Under the pieces are notes generated by a model. It made no database searches and had not been told where the DNA came from. It was given only the letters and a program-made list of their open reading frames with translations. From Amycolatopsis circi (GTDB taxonomy: Bacteria > Actinomycetota > Actinomycetes > Mycobacteriales > Pseudonocardiaceae), in the NCBI RefSeq assembly GCF_003385235.1, contig NZ_PQIA01000001.1, positions 44,966 through 108,965 of the forward strand: a DNA stretch of 64,000 bases. Reading direction: 5' to 3'. Each line of letters opens with the position of its first letter. The first letter of the stretch is position 1. This document shows positions 33,766 through 42,242 of the stretch, in pieces. A program made the position numbers and the translations under genes.

Positions 33766-34658
33766 GCCCGTCCCTCCCGGGTCCGCCCGGCCGCGGCCGA
33801 GGCGAGCGAGTCGGCGACGAGGTTCGTGCCGACGGCCAGCACCGCGATCGCGACCACCGGGAGCAGCACGCCCCACGGCTGCACGACGAGCGCGATCCGG
33901 TTCTCGTTGATCATCAGGCCCCAGTCCGCGGCCGGCGGCTGGATGCCGAGCCCGAGGAACGACAGCGAGGCGATGTAGCCGATCGAGTAGGTCAGCCGCA
34001 GTCCCAGCTCCACCATCAGCGGGCCGGTGATGTTCGGCAGGATCTCGCGCAGCAGGATCCGGCTGCGCGGGACCGCGTACATCTCGGCGGCGCGGATGTA
34101 GTCGTGGTTGCGCACCGAGACGGTCGCCTGCCGGGCGACCCGTGCGGTCCGCGGCGCGTGCGTCAACCCGATGACCAGCACCAGCAGCCAGCCCTTCGGG
34201 CCGATCACCGCGATCGCCAGCAGTGCGATGACCAGCTGCGGGAACGACAGCAGGACGTCGTTGCCGCGCATCAGCAGACCGTCCAGCCAGCCGCCGCCGT
34301 ACCCGGCGACCATGCCGAGCAGCGCGCCGAGCACGATGCCGAGCGCGGTGGCGAGGACGGCGTACAGCAGCAGTGTGGTGCCGCCAGCCAGGAAACGGGT
34401 CAGGACGTCGCGGCCGAGGCCGTCGGTGCCCATCAGCCCGTCGGGTTTGAACGGCTTTCCGGCGAAGTCCGTGGTGGTGTGGCCGGTGATGACCGGGCCG
34501 AGCCACGGGCCTACGAGCGCCACCAGAATGACGACTCCGGCCAGTACGGTGCCGACCTTGGCCTGCGGGAACGCCCAGGCGGTGCGGATCAGCCCGGCCG
34601 CGCGCGGCGGCGTTTCCGGGACGGCGGGGACCACCTGTTCTTCTTCGACCGCGGTCAT
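33762..34658 (-). CDS. ABC importer permease (DppC/OppC type)
   Basis: 298 residues and six membrane helices, with the N-terminal OppC_N segment, GTDGLGRDVLTRFLAGG, and the cytosolic EAA-like loop RAAEMYAVPRSRILLREILPN that contacts the ATPase. It is overlapped by 4 bp on both sides by its ATPase and partner permease, confirming a single operon. Confidence 0.92.
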   Translation of the reverse strand: MTAVEEEQVVPAVPETPPRAAGLIRTAWAFPQAKVGTVLAGVVILVALVGPWLGPVITGHTTTDFAGKPFKPDGLMGTDGLGRDVLTRFLAGGTTLLLYAVLATALGIVLGALLGMVAGYGGGWLDGLLMRGNDVLLSFPQLVIALLAIAVIGPKGWLLVLVIGLTHAPRTARVARQATVSVRNHDYIRAAEMYAVPRSRILLREILPNITGPLMVELGLRLTYSIGYIASLSFLGLGIQPPAADWGLMINENRIALVVQPWGVLLPVVAIAVLAVGTNLVADSLASAAAGRTREGRA

Positions 34659-35611
34659 CGCACTGCCTCCGTCCGGAGCTTAGGATCGGCGAGGATGCCG
34701 ATCACGTCGGCCAGCAGGTTGACCACGATGTAGACCGCGGCGATCAGCAGCGTCACCGCCTGGACCACGGCGACGTCGCGTTTGCCGACCGCGTCGATCA
34801 GCGCCTGGCCGATGCCGGGGTAGCGGAAGAGGAATTCGACCACCACGACGCCGCCGGCCAGCCACGCCAGCTGGATCGCGACGACCTGCGCGACTGGGCC
34901 GACCGCGTGCGGCAGGGCGTGCCGCAGTAGCACCGTCCGCTCGCGCATTCCCTTGAGCCGCGCCATTTCGACGTAGCCGGAGTCGAGGACTTCGTTCATC
35001 GTCGCGCGCATCATCCGCGTGATGTACGGCGTCACGACCAATACAAGGGTGAGCACCGGCAGGACGAGCTGACTTGGTTGAGCCCATACCGCTTCGCCTG
35101 GCGGCGTGAGCGTGACCGACGGCAGAAAGCGGAACACCGTCGTCGCGAAGAGAACGATGAGCGCCACGCCGATGACAAACTCTGGCAGTGCGGCGATCAC
35201 CAGGCTGATTCCGGACACCACCTGGTCGCTGGCGCGGCCGCGGCGCATCGCGCTCCACGTGCCGAGTGCCAGCCCGAGCGGGGTGGCGATGACCGCGGCG
35301 AGCACGAGCAGCACGAGCGAGGCCGACACCCGGTCCGCCAGCAGCGTCGTGACCGGGCCCTGAGTCGAGGTCGAGGTGCCGAGGTCACCGGTGAACAGGC
35401 CGCCGAGCCAGGTCAGGTAGCGCTGCCAGACCGGTTCGTCGAGGTGCAGCGCGTGCTGCAGCGCGGCGGTCCGCTCCGGAGTCGCCTGCTGGCCGAGGAT
35501 GGCCCGTGCCGGATCGCCCGGCAGCAGCAGCGTCGCGACGAACACCAGCAGCGTGACCAGCCACAGCACCACGAGGCTGACGAGAAGCCGTTTGAGGATC
35601 AGCCGGGTCAT
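34655..35611 (-). CDS. ABC importer permease (DppB/OppB type)
   Basis: 318 residues. The family start LKRLLVSLVVLWLVTLLVFVATLLLPGDPARAILG, the EAA-like loop YVEMARLKGMRERTVLLRHALP, and EFLFRYPGIGQALIDAV near the end are diagnostic of the first permease of dipeptide-type importers. It overlaps the substrate-binding gene by 4 bp. Confidence 0.92.
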   Translation of the reverse strand: MTRLILKRLLVSLVVLWLVTLLVFVATLLLPGDPARAILGQQATPERTAALQHALHLDEPVWQRYLTWLGGLFTGDLGTSTSTQGPVTTLLADRVSASLVLLVLAAVIATPLGLALGTWSAMRRGRASDQVVSGISLVIAALPEFVIGVALIVLFATTVFRFLPSVTLTPPGEAVWAQPSQLVLPVLTLVLVVTPYITRMMRATMNEVLDSGYVEMARLKGMRERTVLLRHALPHAVGPVAQVVAIQLAWLAGGVVVVEFLFRYPGIGQALIDAVGKRDVAVVQAVTLLIAAVYIVVNLLADVIGILADPKLRTEAVR

Positions 35612-37200
35612 GCCGCGCCGCCTTCCGCCGTGCCGAGCCAGACCTGCCGGAACTGGTAGCCCGACAGCGAGATCCCGGTCCGGTCCGGCACGAAGCCGGC
35701 CACATAGGACTGGTACGCGTCGACCTGGTCGACGAAGCCCCAGACGATCAGGCCGCCGCGTTCGTACTCGATCTGCTGCGCCCGGCGGAGCAGGTCCCCG
35801 CGCGCCTTCGGGTCGACCGTGGCGCTCGCCCGCGTGACGAGGTCGGTGAATTCCGGGTCGTTCCAATGGGTTTCGTTGTACGGCGCTTTCGGCAGCGAAC
35901 CGGACGCGACCTGCGGCAGGTAGTTGCGCGTGTACCAGAAGTCCTGCGCGAAATCCCAGGACAGGTAGTTCTCGCCGTAGAACGTGGTGGTGTCGATCTT
36001 CCGGATCCGCACGTTCACGCCGGCCGCCTTGGCCTGCTGCTGGAACACCTGCGCGGCCTCGACCGCACCGGCCTGGATCGGCGCGGTGACCAGTTCGATG
36101 TCGAGATTCGGCTTGCCCGCCTCGGCGAGCAGCCGTTTCGCCTCGGCGATGTTCTGCTTCCGCTGCGGCAGCTGCCGGTTGTACGCGGGGTCGAAGGGCG
36201 CGTACAGGTCGTTGCCGACCCGGCCCTGCCCGCTGAGCACCTGGTTGATCATCTGCTCGCGGTCGACCACCAGCCGCAGCGCCTGGCGCACGCGGACGTC
36301 GTCGAACGGCGGCCGGTCGACGCGCATGGTGAACGGCAGCCAGGTCCCGGTTTCCGAACGCAGCACCTGGATGCGGGGGTCGCTGCGGAGCACGTCCACG
36401 AGCGCGACGGGGACCTGGTCGATCGCGTCCACCTGGGACGAGAGGAGGGCGTTGATCCGGGCGTCGTCGTCGGCGAAGTTGATGAGCGACAACCGGTCCA
36501 GATACGGCTCGCCCGGCCGCCAGTAGTGCTCGTTGCGCACGAAGGTGCTCTGCAGGCCCGCGGTGAACGTGTCGGCTTTGAACGGTCCGGTGCCGATCGG
36601 CCGTTTGACGTCGAAATCGGCGGGGACGATGCCGAGGCTGTACTGGCCGAGCAGGTCGTCGAAGCCGGAATTCGGGGCGGTGAGGCGGAATTCGACGGTC
36701 CGGTCGCCGGTGGCGACGACCTCGCCGAGCATGGTCAGCCCGGCCGCGCCGCTCTTCGGGTCCTTCGGGTCGGTGATCCGGCGGAAGGTCGCGACGACGT
36801 CGGCCGGGGTCACCGGGCGGCCGTCGTGGAAGCGGATGCCCGACCGCAGCACGGCGGTCCAGGTGCGCGCGTCCGGCGAGGACTTCAGCGATTCGGCGAC
36901 CAGCATCTGCAGCCGGTAGTTGTGATCGCGCAGCAGGAGCGGCTCGTAGAGATTGAGCACCCGCGCGATGTCCGGGTTCGTGGCGGGGATGTGCGGGTCG
37001 AGCGTGTCGGACGCGCCTCCGCCGGTGACGCCGACGCGGAGGGCGCCGCCGCGTTTGGGCGGTCCGGAGGGCACGGCCGCGGCGACGGTGGAGCCGCAGG
37101 CGGCCAGCAGGGGCGCGGCGCCGGCGAGGGCGGCGCCGGCGAGCGCGGTGGTGAGGAATCGGCGGCGGGAAACGTTGGTCGGTTTACATCGGGCTTCCAT
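35608..37200 (-). CDS. Extracellular solute-binding lipoprotein (SBP family 5), Tat-exported
   Basis: 530 residues from the ATG at 37200. The signal has twin arginines (NVSRRRFLTTALAG) and a lipobox LLAAC, so it is folded before export and lipid-anchored. The mature protein shows family 5 blocks: DTLDPHIPATNP, GIRFHDGRPVTPADVVATFRRI, PIGTGPFKAD and DVRVRQALRLVVDREQMI. It begins the ABC operon. A 24-bp perfect hairpin separates it from the carnitine operon upstream; whether they share a substrate is unproven. Confidence 0.92.
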   Translation of the reverse strand: MEARCKPTNVSRRRFLTTALAGAALAGAAPLLAACGSTVAAAVPSGPPKRGGALRVGVTGGGASDTLDPHIPATNPDIARVLNLYEPLLLRDHNYRLQMLVAESLKSSPDARTWTAVLRSGIRFHDGRPVTPADVVATFRRITDPKDPKSGAAGLTMLGEVVATGDRTVEFRLTAPNSGFDDLLGQYSLGIVPADFDVKRPIGTGPFKADTFTAGLQSTFVRNEHYWRPGEPYLDRLSLINFADDDARINALLSSQVDAIDQVPVALVDVLRSDPRIQVLRSETGTWLPFTMRVDRPPFDDVRVRQALRLVVDREQMINQVLSGQGRVGNDLYAPFDPAYNRQLPQRKQNIAEAKRLLAEAGKPNLDIELVTAPIQAGAVEAAQVFQQQAKAAGVNVRIRKIDTTTFYGENYLSWDFAQDFWYTRNYLPQVASGSLPKAPYNETHWNDPEFTDLVTRASATVDPKARGDLLRRAQQIEYERGGLIVWGFVDQVDAYQSYVAGFVPDRTGISLSGYQFRQVWLGTAEGGAA

Positions 37201-37217
37201 GGGTGACTTTCGAGCGG

Positions 37218-37267
37218 GTGTCGTGAGTGGCAATGCCGGTTAGAACCGGCATTGCCACTCACGACAC
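37218..37267. terminator. Long perfect inverted repeat (24-bp arms, 2-nt centre)
   Basis: Arms at 37218-37241 and 37244-37267 are fully complementary. It lies between the last gene of the carnitine operon and the start of the SBP gene, 17 bp upstream of the latter's ATG, so it can act as a terminator or as a barrier in the SBP leader. It shares the CGTGAG(T/G)GG edge with the 53-bp palindromes near 40.8 and 47.2 kb. Confidence 0.75.
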
Positions 37268-37283
37268 GGTGGGGGGAGGGGGA

Positions 37284-37709
37284 TCAGGCGATGGCGCGTC
37301 CCGCGTAGTCCGGGACCGGGGCGAGGTGCGTGTCGAGCGCGGTGGCGACTTCGGCGGGGAACGGCGTCGCGCGGCCCCCGGAAACGTGCAGGCACAACAG
37401 CTCTTCGGTGGCGACGAGTTCGCCGCCGACCCGCATCTCGTGGCAGAGCCGCACCTTTTTCGCGCCGACTGACAGCACGGAGGTAGTCACGTCGAGTTCG
37501 GCGTCCGCGCCGACTTCGCGCAGGTACCGCACATGAGCCTCCACTGTGTACAGCGACGCCCCGGTTCTCTCGCGGTAGCCGGGGCCGAGGCCGACGATGT
37601 CCATCAGCGCGGTGGTCGCGTCGCCGAAGACGAGCACGTAGTAGGGCTCGGAGAGGTGACCGTTGTAGTCGATCCATTCTGGACGGACGCGGTCGCGGTA
37701 CTCAGCCAC
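37284..37709 (-). CDS. Hotdog thioesterase, probable betainyl-CoA thioesterase
   Basis: 141 residues, single 4HBT hotdog domain with the catalytic-loop pattern PEWIDYNGHLSEPYYVLVFGDA. In Pseudomonas the equivalent gene (cdhB) or a fused domain hydrolyses betainyl-CoA to glycine betaine during carnitine breakdown. It overlaps the carnitine dehydrogenase gene by 8 bp, which supports that role. It is last in the operon and followed by the 24-bp hairpin. Confidence 0.88.
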   Translation of the reverse strand: MAEYRDRVRPEWIDYNGHLSEPYYVLVFGDATTALMDIVGLGPGYRERTGASLYTVEAHVRYLREVGADAELDVTTSVLSVGAKKVRLCHEMRVGGELVATEELLCLHVSGGRATPFPAEVATALDTHLAPVPDYAGRAIA

Positions 37710-38643
37710 GACGGGCCTGCCCGACCGCGCGCTGGATCGCGATGACCGCCCGGTCGCGTTCGGCGATCAGGTCGGCGATCGTCCGTCCGTCTGCCTCGTC
37801 GTCGCACCCGGCGACGACGGCGTCGCGCAGGTCCTTGGTGAGTTCGGGCGCTTCGAGGCGCGTCCACGGCGACTTCAGCGACGGTCCGAAGTGGTCCAGC
37901 ATGTGCGCCATGCCGCCCTCGCCGCCGGCCAGGTGGAAGGTGAGCATCGGGCCCTGGATCGGCCAGCGCAGGCCCGGCCCGTCGGTGATCGCAAGGTCGA
38001 TCTGCTCGACGGTCGCCTCGCCGTTCGCGACCATGTGCAGGGCTTCGCGCCACAGCGCTTCCTGGAGCCGGTTCGCGATGAACCCGGGCACCTCGCGGTC
38101 CATGGTGATCACGGACTTGCCGACGCGCCGGTAGAACGCGGCGGCCTGCTCAACCGCCCACGGCGCGCTGAGCTTCCCGCCCGCGACCTCGACCAGCGGG
38201 ATCAGGTACGGCGGATTGAACGGATGCCCGACCACGAGCCGTTCCGGCGTCTTCGCGGCGACCTGCATTTCGGTCATGCCGTAGCCGGAGGTGGACGAGG
38301 CGATCACGACGTCGGGCGCGGTGACCGCGTCGATGTCGGCGAGCAGTTTTTGCTTGAGCGCCAAGTCTTCCGGCGCGCTTTCCTGGACGAAGCCCACGCC
38401 GTCGACGGCTTCCGCGAGCGTCGCGGTGACGGTGAGCCGGTCTCGGCTCGCGCCCGGCTTGAGGCCCAGTTCGGTCAGCGCGGGCCAGGCTGCGTTGACG
38501 AGCCGTTCGAGCTTCTCCGCGGCATCTGGTGCGGGGTCCCAGGCCCGGACGTCGAAGCCCTGGGCGAGGAAGTGCGCTACCCAACCGCCGCCGATGACTC
38601 CGGCTCCGATGCAGGCGACAGTGTCCACAGTGGTCTCAGGCAT
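37702..38643 (-). CDS. L-carnitine dehydrogenase
   Basis: 313 residues of the 3-hydroxyacyl-CoA dehydrogenase fold. The NAD motif GAGVIGGGW is near residues 13-21; the catalytic His-Glu region is in [17 protein letters not shown], and [22 protein letters not shown] follows. Carnitine dehydrogenases (EC 1.1.1.108) oxidise L-carnitine to 3-dehydrocarnitine. The flanking BKACE and thioesterase genes are the defining partners of this pathway, making the assignment firmer than fold alone. It overlaps the BKACE gene by 8 bp. Confidence 0.88.
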   Translation of the reverse strand: MPETTVDTVACIGAGVIGGGWVAHFLAQGFDVRAWDPAPDAAEKLERLVNAAWPALTELGLKPGASRDRLTVTATLAEAVDGVGFVQESAPEDLALKQKLLADIDAVTAPDVVIASSTSGYGMTEMQVAAKTPERLVVGHPFNPPYLIPLVEVAGGKLSAPWAVEQAAAFYRRVGKSVITMDREVPGFIANRLQEALWREALHMVANGEATVEQIDLAITDGPGLRWPIQGPMLTFHLAGGEGGMAHMLDHFGPSLKSPWTRLEAPELTKDLRDAVVAGCDDEADGRTIADLIAERDRAVIAIQRAVGQARRG

Positions 38644-39529
38644 TCACGCGCTCCTTCAACCCGAGGATCTCGCGCGCCCGGTCCGGGCCGGCGATGTCCG
38701 CGCCGAGCTTCTGCACGATGTCCACCGCGCGTTCGACGAGCTGGCCGTTGGTCGCCTTGACGCCGCGCGCCAGGTAGAGGTTGTCCTCCAGCCCGACCCG
38801 GACATGCCCGCCCAGCAGCACCGACTGCGCGACCCATGGCATCTGGTCGCGTCCGATGGCGAACGACGCCCACTGCGCGCCTTCCGGCAGCAGGTGCACC
38901 ATCGCCTGCAGCAGGCCGGGATCCGGCGGCGCGCCGTACGGGATGCCCATGCACAGCTGGAACAGCGGCGGCGGGTCGATCAGGCCTTCCTCGACCATCT
39001 TCGTGGCGAACCACAGGTTGCCGGTGTCGAAGATCTCCAGCTCGGGCTTCACGCCCAGCTCCTGGATCCGCTTCGCGCCGGTGCGCAGCATGTCCGGAGT
39101 GGACACGTAAAGCTGGTTGCCCTCGCCGAAGTTCAGCGAACCGCAGTCGAGCGTGCAGATGTCCGGCAGCAGTTCCTCGACGTGCGGGAGCCGGTCGTGC
39201 GCGTTGACCAGGTCGGTGCCGTCGACCGGCTTGAGCGGGTCCTCGGCGTCGATGACGAGGTCGCCGCCCATGCCCGCGGTGAGGTTGACGACAACGTCCA
39301 CACCGGACTCTTTGACGAGCCGCACCGCCTCGCGGTACAGCGCGACGTCCCGCGACGGGGCTCCGGTTTCGGGCTCGCGCACGTGGATGTGCACCACGGC
39401 CGCGCCGGCGTTGGCGGCCTCGATGGCGCTCTCGGCGATCTGTGCCGGGCTGACCGGAACGTGCGGGCTCCGGCGGGTGGTGTCCCCCGCGCCGGTGAGC
39501 GCGCAGGTGACGATGACCTCGTGGTTCAT
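38636..39529 (-). CDS. BKACE-family 3-dehydrocarnitine cleavage enzyme
   Basis: 297 residues. The beta-keto acid cleavage enzyme family (formerly DUF849) is a zinc-dependent TIM barrel: the metal histidines are in VVHIHVREP, then [22 protein letters not shown] and the C-terminal [15 protein letters not shown]. In carnitine operons the BKACE (CdhC) uses acetyl-CoA to convert 3-dehydrocarnitine to betainyl-CoA and acetoacetate. It is the first enzyme gene after the regulator, whose stop overlaps its ATG. Confidence 0.9.
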   Translation of the reverse strand: MNHEVIVTCALTGAGDTTRRSPHVPVSPAQIAESAIEAANAGAAVVHIHVREPETGAPSRDVALYREAVRLVKESGVDVVVNLTAGMGGDLVIDAEDPLKPVDGTDLVNAHDRLPHVEELLPDICTLDCGSLNFGEGNQLYVSTPDMLRTGAKRIQELGVKPELEIFDTGNLWFATKMVEEGLIDPPPLFQLCMGIPYGAPPDPGLLQAMVHLLPEGAQWASFAIGRDQMPWVAQSVLLGGHVRVGLEDNLYLARGVKATNGQLVERAVDIVQKLGADIAGPDRAREILGLKERVNA

Positions 39530-40389
39530 CAGGCTCCTTGGACGATCGAGCGGTCGATGAAGTCGTGCAGGTGCGCGCGCATCGCGCCCACCGTGCTGCC
39601 GGGCCGTCCGGTCAGCACCTGGATGCCGAGGCCGTCGATCAGCGCGGTGAGCTGCGCCGTGGCGGCCTCGGGGTCGGCCAGGCGGAACACGCCCTGCTCC
39701 TGGCCGGTGCGGATGGTCATGAGAATGGTCTGGTACCAGCGGTCGTAGGAATCGGTATAGAGCGAACGCAGCCGCGGGTCGAGCGCGACCTCGTTCCAGA
39801 CCTGCAGCCACACCGACCATTCGGCGCGCAGCAGGCCCTCGGTGGGCAGCTGGAGTTCGACCAGCTTGAGCAGCCGGTCGTGCGCGCCGGGCACCGCGTG
39901 CAGCTCGGCGACCTGCCGGTCGAAAGCGAGCTTCACGTTGCGCCGCAACGCTTCGTCGAGAACTTCGGTTTTGGTGGGGAAGTGGTAGTGGATGGCCGCG
40001 GTGCTGGTGCCGCACGCTTGGGCGATGTCGGCGATGCGCACCCGGTGGTAGCCGCGTTCGGCGATGAGCTGCCAGGCGGTCTCGAGGATCCGCCGTCTTG
40101 GCTCGGACTGCGCCAGCTCGTCGGGGTCGCTCGCTGTTCCGGCGGCGGGGGCTGGCACGGCGGTGACGGTTTTGGCGTCGTCGCTGCCGTTGAGCAGCCA
40201 ATTCACCGTGACGCCGGAGTATTCGGCTACGCGGACGAGTTCGTGCGGGGAGAAGCGGCGGGCGCCGTTGAGGGCTTTGGAGAGTTTGGTCTGGTCCAGG
40301 CCGATGGCGGCGGCGAACTCGCGTTGGGGGACGGGCATGGACTGGATCAGCTGTCGCACTCGTTCTCTCAGCTGGTCCGTTTCGTCCAT
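39529..40389 (-). CDS. Double-HTH regulator: XRE domain fused to TetR
   Basis: 286 residues. An N-terminal XRE-type HTH (about 5-68, with [25 protein letters not shown]) is joined by an Ala/Pro linker to a complete TetR repressor: HTH about 97-145 ([32 protein letters not shown]) and a ligand domain. A TetR protein with a second, different DNA-binding domain is uncommon. It heads the carnitine operon (stop overlaps the BKACE start), so carnitine or a product is the probable effector. A perfect TTGCGA-type palindrome 22 bp upstream is its likely operator. Confidence 0.88.
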   Translation of the reverse strand: MDETDQLRERVRQLIQSMPVPQREFAAAIGLDQTKLSKALNGARRFSPHELVRVAEYSGVTVNWLLNGSDDAKTVTAVPAPAAGTASDPDELAQSEPRRRILETAWQLIAERGYHRVRIADIAQACGTSTAAIHYHFPTKTEVLDEALRRNVKLAFDRQVAELHAVPGAHDRLLKLVELQLPTEGLLRAEWSVWLQVWNEVALDPRLRSLYTDSYDRWYQTILMTIRTGQEQGVFRLADPEAATAQLTALIDGLGIQVLTGRPGSTVGAMRAHLHDFIDRSIVQGA

Positions 40390-40410
40390 GGGCGGAGACG
40401 GTAATGGTGC

Positions 40411-40427
40411 GTTGCGAAAATCGCAAC
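40411..40427. promoter_or_regulatory. Operator palindrome GTTGCGA-AAA-TCGCAAC
   Basis: Perfect 7-bp arms with a 3-bp centre, 22 bp upstream of the XRE-TetR start. A further half-site TTGCGAT is present near 40482. Probably the carnitine-operon operator. Confidence 0.65.
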
Positions 40428-40591
40428 TCTGGTGGGGGTGGGGATGTAACGGTTTCGGTTAGGCGTTGTGTGCCAAGGAGTTGCGATCTTTGGTTGACTG
40501 GCGGATCAGTCGGGGCGCGGGGTGGGGTGGCGCGGCTTCGCCGCGGAAGGACGGTGGTTGCGTGGGGCACCCCGAAGTTTGATTGTGCTGA

Positions 40592-40648
40592 CGGTTCGGG
40601 GGTGCTTGTCAAGGCGGGAAAGATGCCTTGACAAGCACCCCCGAACCG
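40592..40648. repeat. Perfect inverted repeat, 24-bp arms, 9-nt loop
   Basis: Arms 40592-40615 and 40625-40648 (ends CGGTTCGGGGGTGC / GCACCCCCGAACCG) are fully complementary. They lie in the middle of the 530-bp gap between the XRE-TetR start and the M20 peptidase start, where two divergent transcripts begin, so a terminator role is not obvious. Confidence 0.7.
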
Positions 40649-40728
40649 CAGGGAGGCTTCGTATCGGGGTGCGGGGGAGGGGCTGGGTGCCTCGATTGTT
40701 GGGTGCGTCTGTTGCGGTTGGGTGGTGG

Positions 40729-40841
40729 TCCGTGAAGGGCTCCTTGAGGGAATCTGGTTCCGTGAGGGGCCCCTTGAGGGAATGGCTGTCCGTGAGGGGA
40801 ACCCTGAGGGACTCAGAGTCCCTCAGGGTTCCCCTCACGGA
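40729..40841. repeat. Three 30-bp tandem units ending in a 53-bp perfect palindrome
   Basis: Units start at 40729, 40759 and 40789, each with TCCGTGA(A/G)GGG and a CCTGAGGGA or CTTGAGGGA core. The third unit continues into a palindrome at 40789-40841 with 26-bp arms around one A. The same 53 bp occur at 47213-47265 with no change. Confidence 0.9.
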
Positions 40842-40919
40842 TGCTGCTCGGCGCGCCCGGTGCTGGTTCCACTCGCCGGGACGGCGGCGTCTTGGCGCGG
40901 CGGATGATAGGAATGGCCG

Positions 40920-42242
40920 GTGACCCAACCGAACTTGATCGACGCCGCCGCGGACGAGGCTGTCACGCTTACCAGCGAGCTGATCCGCATCGACACCACC
41001 AATACCGGCGACCCCGAAACCCTCGTGGGCGAGCGGGTCGCGGCTGAGTACGTCGCGGAGAAGCTGACTGACGCCGGGTACGAGATCACCTACGTCGAGT
41101 CCGGCGGCAAGGATCGGCACAACGTCATCGTGCGGCTGCCGGGGGCCGACCCCCGTCGCGGGGCGTTGCTGATCCACGGCCACCTCGACGTCGTGCCCGC
41201 GGACCCGGCCGAGTGGTCGGTGCATCCGTTCTCGGGGGCGGTCCAGGACGGGTACGTGTGGGGGCGCGGCGCGGTCGACATGAAGGACATGGTCGGCATG
41301 ACGCTGGCCCTGGCCCGGCACTACAAGATCAACAATATCGTGCCGCCGCGCGATCTGGTGTTCCTGTTCGTCGCTGACGAGGAGGCGGGCGGCAAGTTCG
41401 GTGCGCAGTGGCTGGTCGAGAACCGGCCGGAGTTGTTCGAGGGTGTCACCGAGGCGATCAGCGAGGTCGGCGGCTTCTCGATCACCTTGAAGGACAACGT
41501 TCGCGCGTACGTGATCGAGACGGCCGAGAAGGGCATCCGCTGGATGAAGCTGCGCGTGCGCGGCACCGCAGGCCACGGGTCGATGATCCACCGCGACAAT
41601 GCGGTCACCAAGCTGTCCGAGGCGGTCGCGAAGCTTGGCACGCATCAGTTCCCGTTGGTGCTGACCGATTCCGTGCGCGAGTTCCTCGCTGGCGTCACCG
41701 AGATCACCGGCTGGGACTTTCCCGAGGACGACCTCGAGGGTGCGGTCGCGAAGCTGGGCAACATTTCCCGGATGATCGGCGCGACCCTGCGCGACACCGC
41801 GAATCCGACGATGCTCACCGCGGGCTACAAGTCGAACGTGATTCCGTCGGTCGCCGAGGCCGCTGTCGACTGCCGCATCTTGCCGGGTCGGATCGAGGCG
41901 TTCGACCGCGAGCTGGACGAGTTGCTCGGTCCGGACATCGAGAAGGAGTGGATGGAGCTGCCGCCGGTCGAGACGACCTTCGACGGCGCGCTCGTCGACG
42001 CCATGACCGCCGCGGTGCTCGCCGAGGACCCGGGTGCGCGCACCCTGCCGTACATGCTTTCCGGCGGCACCGACGCGAAGTCCTTCCAGCAGCTCGGCAT
42101 CCGCAACTTCGGCTTCGCGCCGCTGAAGCTGCCCGCTGACCTGGACTTCTCCGGGCTGTTCCACGGGGTCGACGAGCGTGTCCCGGTGGACGCGCTGAAG
42201 TTCGGCGTCCGCGTGCTGGACCGGTTTCTCCGCTCGTCCTGA
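40920..42242 (+). CDS. M20-family metallopeptidase (dinuclear zinc amidohydrolase)
   Basis: 440 residues. Zinc ligands and catalytic residues stand out: HGHLD (H88, D90), GAVDMKD (bridging D120), catalytic DEEAGG (E154, E155) and the late ligand in LFHGVDERVPVDALKFG. The lid or dimerisation domain spans about 210-330 (TAGHGSMIH). Members include DapE/ArgE-like and dipeptidase enzymes; the actinobacterial M20/M25/M40 form of this length is usually annotated as a general peptidase. A -10-like TAGGAA lies 6 nt before the GTG. It is coupled by ATG/TGA overlap to an alpha/beta hydrolase. Confidence 0.9.
   Translation: MTQPNLIDAAADEAVTLTSELIRIDTTNTGDPETLVGERVAAEYVAEKLTDAGYEITYVESGGKDRHNVIVRLPGADPRRGALLIHGHLDVVPADPAEWSVHPFSGAVQDGYVWGRGAVDMKDMVGMTLALARHYKINNIVPPRDLVFLFVADEEAGGKFGAQWLVENRPELFEGVTEAISEVGGFSITLKDNVRAYVIETAEKGIRWMKLRVRGTAGHGSMIHRDNAVTKLSEAVAKLGTHQFPLVLTDSVREFLAGVTEITGWDFPEDDLEGAVAKLGNISRMIGATLRDTANPTMLTAGYKSNVIPSVAEAAVDCRILPGRIEAFDRELDELLGPDIEKEWMELPPVETTFDGALVDAMTAAVLAEDPGARTLPYMLSGGTDAKSFQQLGIRNFGFAPLKLPADLDFSGLFHGVDERVPVDALKFGVRVLDRFLRSS

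Noticed and set aside
37218..37267. Riboswitch in the SBP leader
   Set aside because: It is a single perfect hairpin without the conserved unpaired core that known riboswitch classes need.
40729..40841. 30-bp tandem units as a CRISPR array
   Set aside because: Units are directly adjacent without spacers and end in a palindrome; no cas genes are in the window.
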